Positions 62,960-64,000 of a stretch of 64,000 nt of DNA are shown piece by piece (positions within the stretch are counted from its first letter, which is position 1; each line of letters starts with the position of its first letter). This stretch comes from Chitinophagales bacterium. Lineage in GTDB: Bacteria; Bacteroidota; Bacteroidia; Chitinophagales; CAIOSU01. The notes under the pieces are model-generated. The model had not been told where the DNA came from and did no database searches. It worked only from the letters and a program-made list of their open reading frames with translations. Both the position numbers and the translations under genes were made by a program. Where the stretch lies: the NCBI GenBank assembly GCA_040877935.1, contig JBBDNB010000046.1, forward strand, positions 1-64,000, read 5' to 3'.

Positions 62960-63435
62960 ATAAAAAACAAATAAAAGAAAAGTTACAGGAAGTAAAAGAT
63001 CCTGAAATACCTACTTTGTCTGTATTAGAGCTGGGCATCATCACTAAAATAGAAATTCCTGAACCCAATTTTGTGGCCATTGAAATGACCCCCACTTTTG
63101 TCGGTTGCCCGGCCATTGATTTTATGAGAATCAAAGTGCAAAAAGCCGTGGAATCACTCGATGTGAAAAAAGTAGAAGTAGTGGTAAATTACGACAAAAG
63201 CTGGAGCAGTAATTTAATTACGGAAGAAGGGAAAAAGAAATTGCTGGAATTTGGTATTGCCCCACCGCGCAAGCACAAAGGTGAAATGGAAAGCGAAGAC
63301 CTCGAAAAAGCCGAATGCCCCCATTGTGGCAGCACCAATACAACTATGAACAGCCCTTTTGGCCCCACCCTTTGCCGCGCCATCCACATTTGCTACGATT
63401 GTGAAGAAGTCTTTGAGCAGTTTAAGCCTGTGTAA
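62953..63435 (+). CDS. paaD: Phenylacetyl-CoA epoxidase maturation protein PaaD
   Basis: A 160-residue member of the MIP18/SufT (DUF59) family thought to assist metal or electron-transfer site maturation of the epoxidase. The N-terminal DUF59 domain begins LQEVKDPEIPTLSVLELGIITKIEI (near 12-36) with MTPTFVGCPAIDFM near 45-58. The C-terminal zinc-ribbon-like part has CPHCGSTNT near 116-124 and CRAIHICYDC near 138-147, giving five Cys in the tail. It overlaps paaC by 7 bp and is followed by a hairpin; paaE is absent here. Confidence 0.9.
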   Translation: MVNKKQIKEKLQEVKDPEIPTLSVLELGIITKIEIPEPNFVAIEMTPTFVGCPAIDFMRIKVQKAVESLDVKKVEVVVNYDKSWSSNLITEEGKKKLLEFGIAPPRKHKGEMESEDLEKAECPHCGSTNTTMNSPFGPTLCRAIHICYDCEEVFEQFKPV

Positions 63436-63459
63436 AGTAAGCGATGACTGATTATCGAA

Positions 63460-63506
63460 AACGGTCTGACGGCTACTAGATAGCTGCAAATAGCCGTCTG
63501 ACCGTT
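63460..63506. terminator. Bidirectional hairpin after paaD
   Basis: AACGGTCTGACGGCTA and TAGCCGTCTGACCGTT form a 16-bp stem with one central mismatch and a 15-base loop, between convergent paaD and the S74 protein gene. No long T-run follows, so it may act as a Rho-assisted or bidirectional terminator. Confidence 0.6.
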
Positions 63507-63526
63507 ATTTACGCTGAACTTGAAAG

Positions 63527-64000
63527 TTACTTAGCATTGGCACTCATCATCAACATTTCCTTAATTTCCTCTACTTCTTTTCTCAATTGCTGGTTTTCAG
63601 ATTGAATTTGTTCAATAGCACAGCGCTCTGATTGTAGGGCAGTGATTTCAGATTCCTGTTTCTTTACTTTATTTTGAAAGTTTTGGATCATTTGTTGCTG
63701 TTCACGCACTGCATTAATCAGCATATAGGTCATAGCTGAATTGTTAACGTCCAAATATTTTTCCCCATCTTGTTCAAACTCACCAACCATGTATGGAGCT
63801 ACTTCTTTGAGTTCTTGTGCTATTACACCTATGTGTTCTTCATTTGTTTCAAAGCCGCTCTTTTCGTTATACTTGTATTTTACAGGGCGAATTTTCAATA
63901 ATTTTTCTAAACCTTCATCGTAATTTTTAATATCATTTTTCAATCGTTTATCAGAAGGATTTATCCAGCTTCCACCGCCCACTTTAGCGGCATCGCTTGT
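63527..64000 (-). CDS. C-terminal part of a surface protein with an S74 intramolecular chaperone domain (incomplete)
   Basis: The frame enters from beyond the window's right edge, so 158 residues at the C-terminus are visible. They hold an S74-type intramolecular chaperone (tail-spike/endosialidase) domain: INPSDKRLKNDIKNYDEGLEKLLKIRPVKYKYN carries the self-cleavage S-D-x-R-L-K site, followed by EHIGVIAQELKEVAPYMV, and a long coiled coil (REQQQMIQNFQNKVKKQESEI, EQIQSENQQLRKEVEEIKEML). In phage and Bacteroidota surface proteins this domain drives trimer folding and then cuts itself off. The rest of the protein lies outside, so its main function is unknown. Confidence 0.85.
   Translation of the reverse strand, partial: TSDAAKVGGGSWINPSDKRLKNDIKNYDEGLEKLLKIRPVKYKYNEKSGFETNEEHIGVIAQELKEVAPYMVGEFEQDGEKYLDVNNSAMTYMLINAVREQQQMIQNFQNKVKKQESEITALQSERCAIEQIQSENQQLRKEVEEIKEMLMMSANAK

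Overview
The window looks like chromosomal DNA of a member of the Bacteroidota. The evidence is C-terminal type IX secretion (T9SS) sorting domains on two secreted enzymes (6800-9025, 29998-31812), a bacillithiol-type glycosyltransferase (BshA), families largely confined to this phylum (DUF2480, DUF4468, DUF4834, FISUMP lipoproteins), weak or absent Shine-Dalgarno sequences, and promoter -7 boxes of the TAnnTTTG type. Order and genus cannot be fixed from the sequence alone. Most of the window is core genome; small accessory islands are recognisable. I see no tRNA, rRNA or CRISPR array.

Layout. 1-9.1 kb: a sugar-lactone oxidase-like flavoprotein, a secreted NagZ/beta-lactamase-like fusion, bshA, a MarC-type membrane protein and a T9SS-exported PNGase F-like protein. 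9.1-11.7 kb is an accessory patch: two FISUMP lipoproteins, a short unannotated lipoprotein-like frame coupled to one of them, an XRE regulator and the C-terminal remnant of a NUDIX hydrolase. 11.7-16.5 kb: a membrane-anchored MutS-like ATPase, a fatty acid desaturase and a sulfatase-like enzyme. 16.6-24.9 kb: an envelope-centred rightward cluster (SDR protein, coaX, outer membrane protein, TPR protein, lptC, CNNM/CBS protein, PpiD/SurA-like foldase). 24.9-33.5 kb: DUF2480, MltD-like transglycosylase, GT2, nadB, an epimerase, a PhoD-like phosphatase, trmB, a degenerate TrpF-like protein and an alkyltransferase-like protein.

33.5-34.5 kb holds a HepT/MntA toxin-antitoxin pair whose toxin gene is split by a 258-bp inverted-repeat element; two ~60-bp relatives of that element lie at 21314-21373 and 36413-36474. 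34.5-43.4 kb: a polyprenyl synthase, an alpha/beta hydrolase and a complete, tightly overlapping histidine operon on the minus strand (hisG-D-C-B-H-A-F-IE), preceded by gyrB. 45.6-55.9 kb: DUF4468 protein, orphan Hpt protein, carB lacking its allosteric domain, DUF4834, birA, rsfS, ftsH, lpxH, a secreted protein overlapping lpxH, and prfA.

55.9-60.1 kb is a second accessory island: a ParE/RelE-like toxin pair, a GNAT acetyltransferase, and a two-gene module made of a GHKL ATPase with a C-terminal nuclease-like domain followed 4 bp later by a cytosine-5 DNA methyltransferase. I regard this module as the best candidate for an incompletely described defence/restriction system. 60.2-63.4 kb is a phenylacetyl-CoA epoxidase operon (TetR regulator with a visible palindromic operator, then paaABCD). 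The window ends inside a surface protein carrying a C-terminal S74 intramolecular chaperone domain on the minus strand.
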